Of a stretch of DNA of 64,000 bases, positions 23,588 through 35,270 are shown in pieces. The position numbers were made by a program, and so were the translations under genes. Every line of letters begins with the position of its first letter. Position 1 is the stretch's first letter. The notes beneath the pieces were generated by a model. The model was not told the DNA's origin. It made no database searches and worked only from the letters and a program-made list of their open reading frames with translations. The DNA is from Adiantum capillus-veneris (Eukaryota; Streptophyta; Polypodiopsida; Polypodiales; Pteridaceae): NCBI GenBank assembly GCA_014529385.2, contig CM043963.1, forward strand, positions 109,906,912 to 109,970,911, read 5' to 3'.

Positions 23588-24406
23588 ATGATGGAGGCTA
23601 GAGCCTTCGCAAAATGTGGTATAGATATTTTTGGACTGATACAGCCACCTGCTTATAGAACCCAAGCTCAATATATCATTGTAGCTATGGACTATTTGAC
23701 CAAGTGGACCGAGGCTAAAGCACCTCAAAAGAATGATGCCAGAACCACTGCTGCATTCTTATATGAGTATGTATTCACAAGATATGGACTGGCAATAGAG
23801 ATTTTCAGTGATCGTGGAGCTCATTTCCTCAATGAGGTAATAGAGTATTTTCTTAATGAGTTTATGGTCATCCATAACAAATTAGCTCCCTATAACCCAC
23901 AAGCAAACAAACAAGCTGAGCATACAAATAAAATTCTTAGCTCGGTGCTGACTAAAGTGGTTAGTTCAGGAAGGACAGACTGGGAAATGAACCTCCATGC
24001 TGCTCTATGGGCTTATCGAGTTTCATTCAAAATAGCTCTAAATGCTACACCCTTTAACCTTGTTTATGGTCTTGATGCCATACTGCCAATAGAATTTCTA
24101 TTGCCGACATTAAGGGTAGTACAGAATCTTGAGTGGACTGGACATGAATTTTCAGAAAGACTCAAAGGTTTGGAAAAGCTAGACGAGCAAAGGATAATTG
24201 TTGTAGCTCATATCTATGCACAAAAGAGGAAAAAAAAACAGTTTTTTGATCTCTACTTAATCACAAAACTCTTCAAGAAAGGGGACTTAGTTCTAGTCCA
24301 TTCCCTTAAGCAACACATTCCCAAGTTTAAGAAAAAGGGAAACGGCCCATTTATCATTGAAGATGTATCTCAGTGGAGCAGTAAAATTGTCCACCCTAGA
24401 TGGTGA
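23588..24406 (+). pseudogene. Tat-like element integrase core and C-terminus
   Basis: A 272-codon open frame with the full catalytic triad: VAMDYLTKWTEAKAP (Asp), IFSDRGAHFLNEV (Asp) and NPQANKQAEHTNKIL (Glu). It goes on through the ALWAYRVSFKIALNATPFNL segment and the C-terminal FKKGDLVLVHSLKQHIPKF region. The frame is lost at the very end, where the alternative frame reads ISGCRLKKYNLPL (about 24,420-24,460). There is no chromodomain. This is the longest intact catalytic domain of the window, though cut off from the rest of Pol by stops. Confidence 0.88.
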
Positions 24407-24682
24407 ACCTAATTGGATTAGCGGATGTCGTTTAAAGAAATACAATTTGCCACTAACCAATGAATTGCTAGAGAGAATGCATGCAGCAAAAAAAAAGGAA
24501 GATCAAACGACAGTAGGTTATTGATGAAGCCCAAGAGGAAGCTAGGCTTCGGGTACTCAAGCGAAAAGTTGCTCTCAAGAATCAATAGATACCGATTCCC
24601 ATCAACACTTTGGAAATAGAAATAGATGATCGACATTGGGAGTTACCTAAAGACGCAGTTTCAACATAGGATGACTGGTTAG

Positions 24683-25012
24683 ATGGAATGGACCTTCACA
24701 TCAAGTTACAACTCAACAATCATAGCACCAATTTTGGTCAACACAGGAGCTGAAGTAAATGCAGTCAGTTATTCCACATACAAGAAGGCAACAAGTCAAG
24801 CATTGATGGTAGGAATAGCAACAATCGATAGTACATGGATGTTCATGTCCTCATTAGTTTGTATGCTTGCCAGATGAACACATGAATGAGACGATGATTC
24901 TTGGAATTCCCTGGATGCGAACATAAAAAGCAATACCATATTGGGATACAAATCAGCTAAAGCTATCAATTAAAGGAGGGCAACTCATTGTTCCAATTGC
25001 ACCAAGCAAGGA
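24683..25012 (+). pseudogene. Protease-like segment downstream of integrase
   Basis: The frame at 24,683-24,877 reads IAPILVNTGAEVNAVSYSTY, the layout of a retroviral aspartic protease with the catalytic Asp replaced by Asn. In another frame, about 80 bp later, MNETMILGIPWM resembles the Ile-Leu-Gly motif that ends this fold, followed by LKLSIKGGQLIVPIA. This would be a second protease-like domain in one element, downstream of integrase instead of upstream of RT. Alternatives are a fragment of a different element or a gag-pol junction copied by recombination. Fold assignment is by motif only. Confidence 0.5.
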
Positions 25013-25700
25013 GGATTGGAAAAGAAGCAATCAACAGACCGATCCACAAAGTCAATCTTCTCCATCCCCTTGATAATCAATGCTACATGTAGCATGCAAG
25101 GAGTCAGACAAATTTGGGTACCAAAAGCATAGCTTAAGGATAAAACAATTCAGATCTGGGTGCCTAAAACTTCACGACGAAACAAAAGAAGGTTCCAAGG
25201 GTTAGAACACAGAGACGAGCTTCTCCGAGCAAGGAACCTAACAGAATTGTTTGGAAGAAAAAGGAGCACTTATCTTCTCCACAACCCGCGAAACCAATCA
25301 AGCAATGGCAAGTTAAGTCTCAACACACTTCACCACACCATGCGCAGCACCAAGCCAACTGAGCTACCAATGGAGAGAAAAAGCTCGACAACAGTCGAAA
25401 GTGCTACCCAACAGCTTAAGCAATCAGTTGGCCAAAGCACCCAGATGGTACAATCAAACAGAGAGCACACAAGATACACGATTTGCTCTTTGGAAGACAT
25501 CAACAGCAAACCTCGACATCGAAAACCCTTGAGTTAACTACTCAAGACCCAGCTCTTGCACAACATATTGGTTTGAATTGCATTAATCTTCATATCATGG
25601 TAGAGCCAACCAGGGCTATGCATAGACATTTTTGTTCAACCCATGCACACAGTCGTCCCGGAGTATGCCATCTAGGAGGGGTGGAAGGGTACTAAGTACT
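25013..25700 (+). pseudogene. Post-integrase remnant with repeated IWVPK motif
   Basis: Around 25,105-25,180 the frame reads RQIWVPKA, a stop, then QIWVPKTSRR. The Ile-Trp-Val-Pro-Lys repeat is also seen in the minus-strand fragment at 49,300-49,600. A following 125-codon frame (25,160-25,537) is basic and Ser/Thr-rich, without a domain I know. It could be spurious. Confidence 0.4.
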
Positions 25701-27108
25701 AAATAATTAAGGGCAATGTTCGAAGAGGGAGGAAAATTTTTTATGTTAACATGTGATTTTTTACAAAATTACCTAATAATCCCCTTATAATTCATCATCA
25801 AGGGAAAATTCACTGTTGATAATATCTTCCCGATGAGTGTAAATAGTGTATATACTATTAGAAAATCATTAAAAATAGTCATTTTTTGGGTATTTTTCAT
25901 CATTTTTGTTGATAATGAGGCTTAAAAATGGTGAAATTCAACAAAAAACAATAAAGCTAGTTTTCCAAGGGATTTTCTTAATTATTGGATTTTCACTTTA
26001 CTTTTTTAGAGCATTTTTCTATTTTCTTTGTCAAAATTAATAATAAATAGCAGGGAGGCTCAGATGGAAAAATGGAAGACACGATGGTGATCAGAAAAAC
26101 AAGGCGGACAAGCACAAAAGATTTTCAATGAAACCAAAAGATGGAAGCGGGGAGCCTAAATTAGGCGGTCAGGCCTATGTTTGCAAATTCTTGCAGAATG
26201 AGCTACACGAATCCGATCAGGGAAATTTTTGAGTTTGACATAGATTTCATGGCCTAGTAGGACTAGCAGGGGAATCTGTGGAAATTTGGGTCGGGAAGTC
26301 TGGGTATAGATATCCATGGTAGGCTAAAACCACCTCATTTCCACTTGGAGCCTTTGCAGAGAGAGATTTTGGCCTCTTTCACATGACTTTTCCGGAGCCC
26401 ATAGTTGACCATTTTCAGCGCCGTCTCACACAAGACATGAGGGGTAAGTTCTTTACTCGACAATGATCCATTTTTTACGGCCAGTAGCTAGTCTAAAGCC
26501 CTAGAAAAAAACCCTAGAAATCGAGCAGTGCGCGCAGACCTACGACCTAAAACTGTCTGACCATAGCGGCCTGCCAGCTTGACCAAATCGGATGGGATTT
26601 GAACCATAGCATGCCCTAACATAATAGAACCTTTCTATACCATCAGATGACCATTCGACTGGGGTCAACTGGGGTCAAGGGGGTCCCCCGTAGAAAAGTT
26701 AGGTTTTTGGCAAATGCCAGAATTCCGACCTGACTCCACAGATGGCTTGCTAATGAGGTCCATATACAATGTATATGATTGGTTTGGTGAAATACATCAA
26801 GCAAAGCCCTTGAAAGCAGAAAATGGCTCAAAGGTTACAAAGCGTCAAATTCGACATACGAGGTCAAACTGACTCCAAATGAGCCAAAATTAGACAGGTT
26901 GCTTCACGACTATGCTACGGACAAGTCCAAAGCCTCAAAGTTGACCGATCAACCCAACAGACAGAGTAGTCACAAAAAACAGTGATTTCAGAGTCGATAG
27001 AGCATAAAGTGATTCCGACATGACCAAATTCAATTTAGGACTTGTATTAGGTGTATGAAACATGTCTAGGTCAGAATTTGTAGGTTTTGCAAAGTTTTTG
27101 TCACTGTT

Positions 27109-27130
27109 GTAAATAATCGCGATTATTTAC
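27109..27130. repeat. Palindromic motif, 3' spacer copy 1 (perfect)
   Basis: Identical over 22 nt to the copy at 15,542, more than 11 kb away in the same element. Confidence 0.95.
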
Positions 27131-27637
27131 TTTTGCATCAATTTTCCTTGGAAATTGTCAAATCACCTCACCTATCATGTGTATACACCTATTCCATGCC
27201 AAAACTCAAGTATGAGCCAAAATGACCACCCATTACTTGTAAAATTGCAAAAAAATGCAAAGAAGTCTTTGCAAGCCAAAATTTGGGTTATGAACAGCTT
27301 TTCTTGATCCAAATCACTTCATATCTCATACCCAAGGTCCATACAATGCCTAGAACCAATTTGTACCAAAAAATACCAATTTTGGAAGAAAAATTAATGA
27401 TCACAATCATTTAGTTTCTGGTCAAAATTGGGAAATTTGGATATTTTGTCATCATACATCCAAGGTACATGTTGTGATAGGCCCACTAGCCAATTTTGAA
27501 TCAATTTGGAGTTCAAAATCTCAAATTTCCTTTATATCCAAATGAGCCCATATTTTTCACTCAGAGCATGTATATGGTATATAACTCAAGCCTACAAAGC
27601 CAAGTTTGCAAAAAGTTGGAAATTTTCCTCAGCTGCT

Positions 27638-27659
27638 GTAAATAATCGCGATTATTTAC
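27638..27659. repeat. Palindromic motif, 3' spacer copy 3 (perfect)
   Basis: The third perfect 22-nt copy, 529 bp after the one at 27,109, with a degenerate copy about half-way (27,393-27,414). Confidence 0.95.
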
Positions 27660-27826
27660 TTTGGTTGCAAATTTTTGTTTTGACCATACAGTTTTGTCCC
27701 TTGCTTGTTCAAAAATTGATTTGAAGCAAAATGGACCAAATTGTCAGCATTTCAGCCTAAAAGGACATTTCAAAGAAAATTCCAAAAAATCTGCTAACTT
27801 TGCACTCTACTCAATGAACAGGAGCA

Positions 27827-28922
27827 ATGCAAGCAGCAGAGAGGGCCAAGAAGAAGCTAAACCAAAAAGAGAAACTACAAGAACTGCCTACATATCAACT
27901 AGACCCCGAGTCGGTCAAAGCAGCAAAGGCATTCTACCTTTCTAGAGAAAAGCTGGAGAGCACCACACTATGGTCTTCACTGGCAGGTTCAAGAGTGAAG
28001 AGGGGCATCAAGTGGTGTTGCAACTCCTGACCCCGAGTCGGTCAAACTAGCAAAGGCATTCTACCTTTCTAGAGAACAGCTGGAAGAGAACCACACTACG
28101 GTCTTCACTGGAAGGTTCAAAAGTGAAGAGGGGCATCATGTGGATTTGCAACTCTTGCCCAAAGAGGTCCATGATGTAGCTTCCAAGCTAGAGACAAAAG
28201 AGGTTGACCGCAGGTTGGGGCTCAGGCGTTTATACGAACAAGAGTCTTGAGGAGTGGACTTTCAGAAAGCTTACGAGCTTCCATCCACCATCAAAGAAGA
28301 CGGAACCACACAGATATCAGACACCCAAGGGAACAAGGTCGAGGTAGTGATCACAAAAGAGATAGTGGAAGGGGCACTCAGACTGCCCACTGAAGGGATG
28401 ACCATGTGGGCAAGAGAAAGAAAAACCGTAGGCACATTTACCAAAGAGACAACCGCGGATACATTTGCCGATCTTATCCACAAACAAGTGGAAGAGCCAG
28501 CATGTTTGTACCATCAACACTTCCATTTTCTAGCAAAACGTCCACCAAGGTACACTACACCAAATCACGCCGTGGCAACCACATTCACTCAGTTTCTTAA
28601 GTCGACAATAAGGCAATTCGTGGACCACACGCAGTATGTCTTGACAACCTTGAAGGGCACTAAGAAGGAAGGAAAAATCATGTACTTGGGTGCGCCAAAG
28701 GTGTTGATTAGAATAGCATATCATGCCATCAGCATGGCCGACAACATACCACCTGTCCCTAATCAGAATACATGGATCTTGGAAGCACAACCCTCTCCAC
28801 AAGCTACAAGGTCAGTAAAAGGTCACAAAAATCAGATGATGAGTCAGCTGACAGCTCGTCGGAACGGCATAGCAGCGAGAGCTCTGACAACAAATAAAAG
28901 AGATCTCGGAGAGAAGAGATGA
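27827..28922 (+). pseudogene. 3' ORF of Tat-like element, N-terminal domain (unknown)
   Basis: The reading frame starts near 27,827 (AERAKKKLNQKEKLQELPTY) and contains a SVKAAKAFYLSREKLE block that is duplicated. A 127-bp tandem repeat (27,902-28,028 and 28,029-28,155) shifts the frame because 127 is not a multiple of three. From the second copy the frame runs with one TGA (about 28,247) to 28,922, through VEVVITKEIVEGALRLPTEG and YLGAPKVLIRIAYHAI. I do not recognise the family. The pattern of a short strand-rich segment followed by a Leu-Pro motif faintly recalls proteins annotated as putative plant transposon protein; that is a guess. It lies between integrase and the 3' LTR on the sense strand. 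Confidence 0.55.
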
Positions 28923-29069
28923 AAAGGAAAGTTGTAGCCAACTTACTGGTGCATTAGGCAAGCACAAGGCAAGGAACCAGAAAAGTGGGTACTTGTAGGA
29001 CTTAAAGGTCTTCGAATAAAGAATCATACAAGAAAGGAGGTAGATGATCCAACAGAGCAGTTAGAAAGA

Positions 29070-29804
29070 ATGTACCAAGAGGCTGAGGCTCTAAAGCTAA
29101 AGGAAGCAGAAGAGGCTGCAAAGAAATGCAAGGAAGCAGAAGACCAAGGGCAAGCCAAGGAGACGGCTAGCCAAGAGCAAAGTCATAGATCTCCCCGACG
29201 CACCTCACCGCCTCTAGAACAACAAGACCATCCCATACCTAGCCCACCACCATCACCTGCAGGCAAAGACACCAATGAAGCGACCCACCTCACTGCCTCC
29301 AGAACAACAAGACCATCCCATGCCTAGCCCACCACCATCACCTGCAGGCAAAGACACCAATGAAGCAGCAGAGCCTGACAAAGAGAAAGATTCTGAGTCC
29401 ACTCAACAAATAGAATCTGCACAAGATGTTGACCACCCGACGGAAAAAAAGAAAAAGAAGCCGAGCCGGAACAGGAGATAGCAGCTGAAGAGACTCAAAA
29501 GCCAGATGAGGAACAGGCAAGTAGATCGGAAAAAGAGACTGATAAAGAAGAAGATGTGGAAAAAGAATCTACCACTGCACATGTGACGAAGCCCAAGCCA
29601 AAGAAAGAAGAAAGTCCGGCACCTGAAGAGACAACACCCTCCACTTCTACTCAACCAGAAACTGTCGAGGCATCAAAGCCTCAAGATGGCCAAGAAGAAG
29701 ACCGACCATTTACCTCCACACAAGAACCACCAGTAGCTACGACGCAGCAAGAAGCAACACATGAGGCTGCAGGCACATCTCAGCTGGCACGACAGGAGGA
29801 GTGA
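29070..29804 (+). pseudogene. 3' ORF, Pro/Glu/Lys-rich low-complexity region
   Basis: Frames 29,070-29,327, 29,275-29,481 and 29,556-29,804 encode a hydrophilic, repetitive region rich in Glu, Lys, Pro, Ser and Thr (for example AEEAAKKCKEAEDQ and PSPPPSPAGKDTNEA). An 85-bp tandem duplication (29,201-29,285 and 29,286-29,370) repeats the Pro-Ser block and, being one base over a multiple of three, shifts the frame. It is probably a disordered linker of the same 3' protein. Confidence 0.6.
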
Positions 29805-29853
29805 CAGACAAACGATGAACAGTACAGATGAATATGCATGACAAATGTAGAAA

Positions 29854-30475
29854 ATGGCGGACAGACTCCGTTCAACAGCTTTAAACCGCAGCACAAAGTC
29901 CAAGGAACTAAAAATGGTGATCGTTGACGCTCTTCAAAGAGAGGTAGAAGACAGGATGATTGTCATCACTATTCTCCAAAGGCAGGTGCAAGAGCTAAAG
30001 GCAGAAGCAGAACAACATCAGATAGCCAGAGATAAACAAAAAAAAGAAATGGAGGAGTTAGGTGATCTACTCACCAAATTGTCTGATGCTTGCAAAGCAA
30101 AAGATGAACAACTGAAAGATTACAAATGAACTTCTTACGACCTCTCTGTCAGCTCAGAAAAGTCAGGTGCAACTAGATGTTGCCAATGCTTCTCTGCAAT
30201 ATTCTGAACAGAGGATCAATGATCAGGCCATTTTCTTACAGCAAGTCAGAGAAAATCTAGCCGTGGCCTCGATCAAAGAAACTGATGAAGTGTGCAAGGC
30301 ACTTGAAAAGAAAAACAAAGACCTAGAATTGGAATTAAATTTAGAACAATCACAGCGCAGGGACCTGGCACTGATGCGGATTCAAAGAGAGGAGGAGCTC
30401 TTAAAGGAGATGGCAGAACTCAAGCGGATGAATCAACTCCTCAGAGATGGAAAACCAGACACGCAGGCACTTTAG
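29854..30475 (+). pseudogene. 3' ORF, coiled-coil region
   Basis: Two pieces, 29,854-30,129 and 30,167-30,475, in different frames, both show long heptad-like helices: VEDRMIVITILQRQVQELKA and then QSQRRDLALMRIQREEELLK. The junction at about 30,130 is a stop with frameshift. Together they give about 190 residues of predicted coiled coil, suggesting an oligomeric structural protein. I see no signal peptide or transmembrane segment, so an envelope role is not supported. Confidence 0.6.
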
Positions 30476-31557
30476 AGCCACCACAAATAGACATACCCTC
30501 GGTCTCATTTGCTGAGTTTGAGATGCAGTGCACAGTAGAGCCGAGTGTTGATGAAGATTTTCAGGTTCACATCACAGATGCAAACACAGAGCCAATGGTC
30601 TAGCTGTCAAAATTTGAAGAAGAGCACTGAAGGAGAACATCACCTTAGAGGTGGATGAGCAGTGGAAGGCCGCTATGGATTGGGAGTTGAGAGTTTTACA
30701 CTCTGTCAACGTCACTCAACTCACTCCCAATCAGATCAACACTCAATGGCACCAACAATCCCTGTCGTACCCTCTCATCAAAGTAGAACTATAACAGGTG
30801 AAAAAAAGGCTGTACAAGGATATGCAAGAAGATGGCGCAGATAAAGACCACCCAAAGTGGAGGTTAAGCTGGCTGAACAAAAATCCGAGATAGCTAATTC
30901 TGTTCACAAGAGCATCTGCAGCCCTACAAAGAGATCCAACATTCTGTCCTATACCCAAAGTAAGGACATGGCAAGCACAAGAATCACTACAAAAGAAGAG
31001 GCCAACTTGGCTCAACTTTCCCAAGCTGCCAGCTCCAGAGAGAGGCCAAGCGACGGAGGAATACATGGTGAAAACCCTAACGGGCGCCATGTCTTTCTTC
31101 AAGAGTCTGCCAGATCTCTCCTGTGCAATTTTATATAAGATCTGCAGGATGCTACTCACATGTATACAAGTTTTTAATGAGCCTGAGCAAACAAGAGCCC
31201 CATGGCTCTCATTCTTGGAAGGAAACAAAGGCTTATGCTACGATATGAGTGGGCAACCTTCAGAAGAGTTCCTTTAAGGATTCTATGCCAGATGCATGTT
31301 TCTTCCATCAAATAATATGCTAGCCTTTGAAGAAGCATTCTACATTGGATTCTTCACCTGACGAATGAAGATATTTGCATCGATGATAAGCAACCTAACA
31401 TCCAGGTTTGTAGGCTACTCAGTGGTGGAGCTGAAAAATCAAGTCACAATGCAATTTCTGTAAGTGCTCGACAAAGAACGAAGAATAAGATACCAGAAGG
31501 CATTGGACTCGCTTAAAGACCGCCTCGCCAACCATCAACCCGAATATTGTTTTAGCC
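30476..31557 (+). pseudogene. 3' ORF, C-terminal remnant
   Basis: A string of short open pieces with stops. One piece reads MVKTLTGAMSFFKSLPDLSC (from 31,065) and continues to 31,277. Past a stop it reads GFYARCMFLPSNNMLAFEEA. No domain is recognised. The last stop lies about 30 bp before the polypurine tract, so the 3' ORF once filled the space to the LTR. Confidence 0.45.
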
Positions 31558-31590
31558 CATAAAGTTGTGTCAAGGGACGACACATGCGAG

Positions 31591-31600
31591 AAGGGGGGAA
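31591..31600 (+). promoter_or_regulatory. Polypurine tract of Tat-like element
   Basis: AAGGGGGGAA lies immediately before the 3' LTR start TGTTAGCA. This is the expected primer for plus-strand DNA synthesis and fixes the orientation of the element. Confidence 0.9.
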
Positions 31601-32140
31601 TGTTAGCAACAAGCTAACGCGGACACCATTTTTTGGAGCTCTTTGTAAAACAATTATTATTTTGATAAATTAGGAATATTATAACTCCTATTTTCTTGGA
31701 TAAACCTTGTAATTAATGAGCCAGGGCTACAAGCTTCCAGATTGTATCAGCCAGTCATCACCCAGCTTTGGTAGAACTCCAGATTATTAGTTTTGACCAC
31801 CCCAAAAACCTTGGCTAAGTATAAAAGCCAATTTTTGTAAGTTTTTTATAAGTTTTTGGATAAGAAATACACAACGTGAGCTAACGGTGCTCACTTTTGG
31901 ATAAGAAATACACAACGTGAGCTAACGGCATCATTGCTAAGTATTTAAACGCATTCTGGGTCAAAAACAACTAGGTCAAAAATTCACTGCTGTTAATAAT
32001 CACGATTTTGGAACTTGACCTAAATTGGGTTTGAGACCAAGTTTCGTTATGTTTGGATGTCATTTGATGCTGTAACGGATGTGATTTGTTTACCGATGAG
32101 CAATTGGCTTTTGGTGATTTCAGTCACTTGAGTGTAGCCT
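31601..32140 (+). mobile_element. 3' LTR of Tat-like element
   Basis: It aligns with 13,830-14,580. Differences include a deletion of roughly 220 bp in the R/U5 part and a local tandem duplication of about 41 bp around ATACACAACGTGAGCTAACG (about 31,864-31,928). A TATA box is conserved at 31,820-31,827. A half palindromic motif sits at 31,992, as in the 5' LTR. Confidence 0.85.
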
Positions 32141-32576
32141 GAGTTGTTAGTTGTTTTCCAAGAGATTGACAACCTCTTGTAGCCTCTATGCACTAGTTGA
32201 GTCAGATTCGTCCCATGGTTTGACAAATTAATCGTGGTTTTCGCTAATACTGCAATAAGATAGGATGGTGAGGTTAGACATACGTCCCACAGGTTAATTA
32301 TAGAGAGTAATGGAGTAGGACTAACATAGCAAAGTTGCCAAGAGCTAGCTCCTTTCGGACTTCTTATGGCTCAATAATGGTAAAGTTGTAGTCAAGTCTA
32401 AAAAGACTCCATTATTAAGTCCAAAGCTCCGAGAGGTGTGCACCATATCCCACATAGTGGGCTCAACAAAACTGATAATAGATCCCAGTTCCACTTATCC
32501 TAATATAATTAACAAAATCAACCATTTATAGGCTACTTAAGAACCTCTCTTCTTAAGGAAGAAAAGAGAACCAAAT
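32141..32576 (-). other. Leader of element C, upstream of the nested insertion
   Basis: Non-coding sequence on the minus strand between the PBS and the Tat-like insertion point. I see no ORF or repeat in it. Its assignment to element C depends on the nested-insertion reading. Confidence 0.4.
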
Positions 32577-32588
32577 GATTTGATACCA
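32577..32588 (-). promoter_or_regulatory. PBS of element C (minus)
   Basis: The minus strand reads TGGTATCAAATC, matching the first eight bases of the initiator-Met PBS. It lies one base from the LTR terminus at 32,590. Confidence 0.7.
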
Positions 32589-32589
32589 A

Positions 32590-33512
<923 letters not shown>

Positions 33513-33639
33513 GCCATTATACAATGTCCTTAACTTTATATCGGTCGATTGAGATACCTTTGGAAGAATAATAAAGCCAAGCTAGCTGACTTGGGAAGAA
33601 CAAAAGGTATATTTATTCTTCTTAGCATAAAGCTGATGC

Positions 33640-34745
33640 TGACGTAAGAGTTACAATGCTTTACGAACGTGTTGTTCATGATTTGCCTCATCTTTAGAAT
33701 AGATCAAGATGTTGTCAAAGAAAACCAAGACAAAATCATCTAGGTCTAAAATATCCTGCATTAGTCAATTGAAGCTTGCAGGAGCATTAGTAAGACCAAA
33801 AGACATTACTGTGGACTCATAATGTGCAGACCTAGTATTGAAAGCCGTCTTTGGAATCTTTGATTCTTTGATCCTTATCTCATAATACCCAAAGCTAAGA
33901 TCAATCTTTGTGAAGATCTTAGCCCCATGTAGCCTATCCAATAGCTCATCAATCCTAGGAATGGGATACTTGTTCTTAGCAGTAACTTGATTAAGCCCGC
34001 AGTAGTCTATGCAAAGTCGTAAATATCCATCCTTCTTCTTTTGGAAAAGGACTAGAGCACCCCAAGGAGAAGTACTTGGTTTGATAAATCCTGCTCAATA
34101 AGCTGCCTAAGTTTCTCTTTTAGTTCAATTTCTTCATGGAGTGACATTTTATATGGTCTCTTTGAAACGAGCTCACAACCAGAGATAGTCTCAATTTTGT
34201 GATCAATTTCTCTAGGTGGTGGAAGAATTGTAAGATCCTCACGGAACACATCTGAATACTCTCTCAACCAATCAGGTTGAAAGTTTGAAACTATGTCTTC
34301 TAACTTATTGAGTTTAACTACAAGGTCTGCTGACCCTTTTGTAAATCCTTAAGAAGTCTACTAGCATTGACTAAGTGAGCTTTAGGTTTCCCATTCTTCC
34401 CTTGAACTAGAACTTCATTCCCTTATTTGCCTGTAAAGTTAAGATTACCGAGCTTGGTTTTGCTTCAACCAATCCATTCCCAATATCCCATCATATACTC
34501 CTAGAGGTAAAGTACAAAAGTGAGCAGAAGTAGAGTATCCCCCTAGTTCAAATTCTACATGTCCTGTTGTATGTTGAGTTAGGACTTCCTTTCCGTTTAC
34601 TAGTTCTACAATTAGCCTTTGAGCAGGATACTGGTCTAGTTTTAGTTTCCTCATGCATTTAGGAGAGAGAAATGAGTGTGTGCTTCCACAATCAATTTAG
34701 AATTAAATTTGTTTACCTTGGCAAGATCCTGGTGTAGAATAATTG
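33640..34745 (-). pseudogene. Element D: gypsy protease/RT fragment
   Basis: Read on the minus strand, IDCGSTHSFLSPKCM near 34,690 is a protease active site with Ser replaced by Cys. Then come [15 protein letters not shown] (about 34,460), REYSDVF and RPYKMSLHEEIELKEKLRQL (34,267 on), and RT in broken frames: [48 protein letters not shown]. The catalytic motif is FFDN (33,711-33,719), not FFDD. RNase H, integrase and gag are absent. It resembles elements A and B (ILGMDWL, RPYKMS) and is probably the same chromodomain branch. Confidence 0.8.
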
Positions 34746-34769
34746 ACTATGAGCGTGGGGGCACTACAT

Positions 34770-35060
34770 GAGGTGTATCACCCAAAAGGTTAAAGAGGGA
34801 CACCTCTAATGGTGGCTAAGTAGGAGCTTGTGACACCTCTATTCATTATTTTAGCAAGAGGGAGGTATGGGGCTGATTTGGGAAACAAGGAACCTCCAAC
34901 TCTATATAAAGGGCATTGACACTCAATTTTAGACACACTTGAGCACACTTGGGATAAGGGAGCTCTGCTACTATGGCAATTAAATTGGTGGCTTTTACAT
35001 CAAAGCTTTGAGAGATCAATAACTCCAGAGCGCATTTGGGTAATGTAAATCTATTATTCA
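34770..35060 (+). mobile_element. LTR-like segment with TATA box
   Basis: Starts near TGTATCACCCAAAAGG and contains TATATAAA at 34,903-34,910 followed by a short AC-rich stretch, as in an LTR promoter. No second copy is in the window, so both boundaries and the family are uncertain. Confidence 0.35.
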
Positions 35061-35094
35061 ATCAAGCTATTATCAATATCTTCTCTCTATTGGA

Positions 35095-35230
35095 ATCCTT
35101 TCCAATTGCTTCCATATATTATCATTCAACTTGAATTTTTTTCCAATTGTTATCATATTATCATTCAGCTTGAATTTTTTCCAATTGTTATCATATTACC
35201 ATTCAATTGGAATCCTTTCCAATTTCTACT
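35095..35230. repeat. Short tandem repeats around TCCAATTGTTATCATATTA
   Basis: About three diverged copies of a 40-50-bp AT-rich unit (TTGAATTTTTTCCAATTG and variants). Confidence 0.75.
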
Positions 35231-35270
35231 CTACTAACAAATGCTATACTCTTATTTACCTATCCTCAAT

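Larger units (their letters stand above)
25701..27822 (+). other. Non-coding spacer between pol and 3' ORF of Tat-like element
   Basis: About 2.1 kb with only short frames. A purine-rich GAAGAGGGAGGAAAA at about 25,721 could be a central polypurine tract. From 27,000 on the text resembles the 5' leader and contains palindrome copies at 27,109, about 27,393 (degenerate) and 27,638. So the same motif family flanks both the gag-pol block and the 3' ORF. Confidence 0.6.
13830..32140 (+). mobile_element. Tat-like Ty3/gypsy retrotransposon, 18.3 kb
   Basis: An almost complete plus-strand element bounded by related LTRs that both start TGTTAGCA. Internal order is leader repeats, gag, protease, RT, RNase H, integrase, a protease-like remnant, a 2-kb spacer, a long 3' ORF region, PPT and 3' LTR. 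The length, the absence of a chromodomain after integrase and the extra 3' coding region fit the Tat/Ogre branch. All coding parts carry stops or frameshifts. The 3' LTR is about 210 bp shorter than the 5' LTR because of an internal deletion. Hand comparison of the first ~165 bp of the LTRs gives about 11 substitutions, so the insertion is old. Confidence 0.85.

Noticed and set aside
27827-31557. Envelope-like gene in the 3' region of the Tat-like element
   Set aside because: No signal peptide or transmembrane segment is visible; the composition is hydrophilic and coiled-coil.
13825-32150. Target-site duplication of the Tat-like element
   Set aside because: GGTTA before the 5' LTR has no exact copy after the 3' LTR; the 3' LTR end is not sharply defined.
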